From positions 1 through 64,000 of the forward strand of contig JBDSLR010000010.1 in NCBI GenBank assembly GCA_039916305.1: a DNA stretch of 64,000 nt. The letters run 5' to 3'. Shown here in pieces: positions 62,329-64,000 of the stretch. This DNA comes from JACMLD01 sp039916305 (GTDB taxonomy: Bacteria; Bacteroidota; Bacteroidia; Chitinophagales; Chitinophagaceae). Every line of letters begins with the position of its first letter. Position 1 is the first letter of the stretch. Made by a program: the position numbers and the translations under genes. The notes beneath the pieces are model-generated. The model did not search any database and was not told the origin of the DNA. It worked only from the letters and a program-made list of their open reading frames with translations.

Positions 62329-63063
62329 CTATCCCCGCTTACGCATTGCCTCATATAATATCATACCCGCAGCCACTGACACATTCAATGATTCAAAATT
62401 ACCCGTCATAGGTATTTTGAATTTTTGATCACAAATCTTCATCAGTGCAGGGTACACGCCGTTGTCTTCGCTACCCATGATGATAACGCTTGGTTGCGCC
62501 AGTTCCAATTCGTGCAAATTACTATCTGCCGTCATTTCGCTGGCATATACTTTTATACCATTCATATGCAGTTCATCTACGGCTTTCATTAAGCTGTTAA
62601 CCCGGCAGATATGTATTTTATCCAGTGCACCCGCAGATGATTTCATGGCTTCTTCATTCAGTGCACCTACGCCTTTATCAGGAATAATCAGCGCCTGCGC
62701 GCCACAGCAAACCGCGGTACGCGCAATGGCGCCAATATTGCGCACGTCCGTTACCCCATCCAGCATTACAAATAAGGGTATTTCTCCCCTGCCCACTACC
62801 AGGTCTATTACCTGCTGCAGGTTCATATATTGAACAATAGCCGCGTAAGCTATTACACCCTGGTGATTGGCCCTTGTAAGCCCGTTTAATTTCTCCGGGG
62901 GCACCTGCTGTATAGGTATATTGTATTCTTTTGCCAGTTTCCGGATATCACCAATGGATTCACCACTTATGTTTTGCTGGAACAAAATTTTATCAACGGC
63001 CCTGCCCGATTCAATGGCTTCAATCAATGGTTGCCGGCCTATTATAAGTGCGGAGGTTTTCAA
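62329..63063 (-). CDS. rlmB: 23S rRNA (guanosine-2'-O)-methyltransferase, RlmB-like
   Basis: The 244-residue SPOUT enzyme has the N-terminal RNA-binding domain (IIGRQPLIEAIESGRAVDKI). The catalytic SpoU domain has LDGVTDVRNIGAIARTAVCC, MGSEDNGVYPAL and the knot end IPMTGNFESLNVSVAAGMIL. It most likely methylates G2251 of 23S rRNA; other TrmH-family targets cannot be excluded. The start is a TTG at 63063 (no ATG fits, and an in-frame stop lies six bases upstream), which is unusual. It follows the NUDIX gene in the same direction with a 36-base gap. Confidence 0.92.
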   Translation of the reverse strand: MKTSALIIGRQPLIEAIESGRAVDKILFQQNISGESIGDIRKLAKEYNIPIQQVPPEKLNGLTRANHQGVIAYAAIVQYMNLQQVIDLVVGRGEIPLFVMLDGVTDVRNIGAIARTAVCCGAQALIIPDKGVGALNEEAMKSSAGALDKIHICRVNSLMKAVDELHMNGIKVYASEMTADSNLHELELAQPSVIIMGSEDNGVYPALMKICDQKFKIPMTGNFESLNVSVAAGMILYEAMRKRG

Positions 63064-63099
63064 TTGTTTTTAATTTTAAGATGCTATCAATCAGCTGAC

Positions 63100-63657
63100 T
63101 TATAACCTGCCCTGCAGCAGCATCAGTTTTACTTTCAGTATGGCGGCTACAGACATGGAATCTGTAATGGTGCCGGCTTCTACCATGGCGTATGCCTCTT
63201 CAAACGGTAGTTTCTTTACCTGCAACTGTTCTGTTTCCTCCGGTTCGGGCGCATGCTGGGTCAGCTGCCGGGCCATGAAAATCTGGCCGTACTCATCACC
63301 GACGGAATTGGACAAATGAAAATCCATCAGCTTTGTCCATTCAATGGCCACCAACCCGGTTTCTTCCAACAGCTCGCGCCGGGCAGATGAAAGAACATCA
63401 ACCTCCATAGGCCCGCCGCCTTCCGGTATTTCCCAGCTGTAAGCATCAAGTACAAACCGGTATTGCCCCACCAGCCATGTATTCATGTCTTCATCCAGCG
63501 GCAATATACCAATAGCCTTATTCTTAAAATGTACTTTACCATAAATGCCTTTGCCACCGGAAGGATTAATGACATCGTATTCCGTAACATTGATCCACTT
63601 ATTATCATAAACCGGCTTTGTTGCCAGCACCTGCCATGGATTGTCTGCTTCATTCAT
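63100..63657 (-). CDS. NUDIX hydrolase (ADP-ribose pyrophosphatase-like)
   Basis: The 185-residue protein has a Nudix box around 75-102 (GGGPMEVDVLSSARRELLEE followed by TGL). The REL-x-EE-x-G core is intact, while the first Glu of the consensus is shifted or replaced. Preceding it is YSWEIPEGGG, and the C-terminal part matches the NudF-like ADP-sugar pyrophosphatase branch. It would hydrolyse ADP-ribose or a similar nucleotide sugar in the cytoplasm. A bidirectional terminator separates it from metK. Confidence 0.92.
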   Translation of the reverse strand: MNEADNPWQVLATKPVYDNKWINVTEYDVINPSGGKGIYGKVHFKNKAIGILPLDEDMNTWLVGQYRFVLDAYSWEIPEGGGPMEVDVLSSARRELLEETGLVAIEWTKLMDFHLSNSVGDEYGQIFMARQLTQHAPEPEETEQLQVKKLPFEEAYAMVEAGTITDSMSVAAILKVKLMLLQGRL

Positions 63658-63667
63658 CCTTCGAAAA

Positions 63668-63701
63668 TAAAAAAACCTCCCTGATACGGGAGGTTTTTTT
63701 A
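63668..63701. terminator. Bidirectional terminator between metK and the NUDIX gene
   Basis: CCTCCC (63676-63681) pairs with GGGAGG (63688-63693) around TGATAC, with A7 before and T7 after. It should stop minus-strand transcripts coming from metK. Confidence 0.88.
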
Positions 63702-63794
63702 TTTTATTTTAGTGCATAGCTAAAAACATTGTTTTGTTTCACCATTAAATCATGACCACACGGGCAAATAAACCGTTTTTAGGAATGTCTTTAT

Positions 63795-64000
63795 TTATTT
63801 TAAGCCGAATGCTTTTTTCACCTTCGTTACATAATCCAGTTTCTCCCAGGTAAACAGTTCAACTTTCTTTTTTATTTCTTTTCCATCGGGGGATTTGAAG
63901 GTTTTTTCCACTATTTCCGACTTGCGGCCCATATGGCCATAAGCAGCAGTTTCGCTATAGATAGGGTTGCGCAATTTCAAACGCTGCTCAATAAAGTAAG
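63795..64000 (-). CDS. metK: S-adenosylmethionine synthetase, C-terminal part (cut by window edge)
   Basis: The frame is open to the window edge and reads YFIEQRLKLRNPIYSETAAY, then GHMGR. This is the conserved C-terminal end of MetK, with the Tyr-Gly-His that closes the fold. The tail WEKLDYVTKVKKAFGLK is usual for the Bacteroidota form. MetK makes S-adenosylmethionine from methionine and ATP. The start and upstream regulatory region, where a SAM riboswitch might lie, are outside the window. Confidence 0.95.
   Translation of the reverse strand, partial: YFIEQRLKLRNPIYSETAAYGHMGRKSEIVEKTFKSPDGKEIKKKVELFTWEKLDYVTKVKKAFGLK

Overview
The window looks like a chromosomal segment of a Bacteroidota bacterium, most likely of the family Chitinophagaceae. 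The pointers are a SusC/SusD pair, a propeller-type sensor kinase with a LytTR regulator, DUF5686, DUF4397, GSCFA and fasciclin proteins, A-rich leaders without Shine-Dalgarno sequences, and -7 promoter elements of the TAnnTTTG type. No database was searched, so family names rest on motifs I can read.

Layout. 0-5.4 kb is a visibly more AT-rich accessory stretch: the end of an AraC regulator, an alpha/beta hydrolase, a sugar O-acetyltransferase, a cyclophilin-like lipoprotein, a cupin lipoprotein, a Tat-signal alcohol dehydrogenase and an aldo/keto reductase. Three of these carry single-base deletions (four in all). A 1.2 kb gene-poor gap follows. 6.6-10.7 kb is a two-component operon. 10.8-15.5 kb holds small envelope proteins, a large secreted protein, a decayed receiver-nucleoside phosphorylase gene beside a tRNA-Arg(TCT), and a DUF2809 protein.

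15.8-27.8 kb is an envelope-biogenesis block: mlaE-mlaF-mlaD (phospholipid trafficking), ung, a PlsC acyltransferase, an LptD-like protein on the minus strand, and divergently a zinc amidase, a second MCE protein and an OstA/LptA-like protein. 28.4-34.9 kb is a DeoR-type regulator followed by susC-susD-DUF4397. 35-49.4 kb is mixed: YihY/BrkB protein, SpmA/SpmB-type membrane protein, ychF, a TonB receptor with a fasciclin lipoprotein, purC, a lactonase, trhO and a DUF5686 protein. 50-64 kb carries a penicillin acylase family hydrolase, a BioF-like enzyme, a MiaE-like tRNA hydroxylase, a Gfo/Idh/MocA oxidoreductase next to a sugar-kinase-like gene, GSCFA, HMG-CoA lyase, an HTH regulator, two small envelope proteins, rlmB, a NUDIX hydrolase and the 3' end of metK.

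The most unusual features are non-coding. Degenerate arrays with a strict 7-bp period recur at several loci, two of them abutting stop codons. A dispersed hairpin flanked by the heptamer GTCTGAT occurs three times, and that heptamer also occurs in reverse complement inside two arrays. Two palindromes lie just upstream of the mla operon. A 29-codon membrane-peptide reading frame lies upstream of an orphan terminator near 53.2 kb. I found no CRISPR array, prophage, intact transposase or complete defence system.
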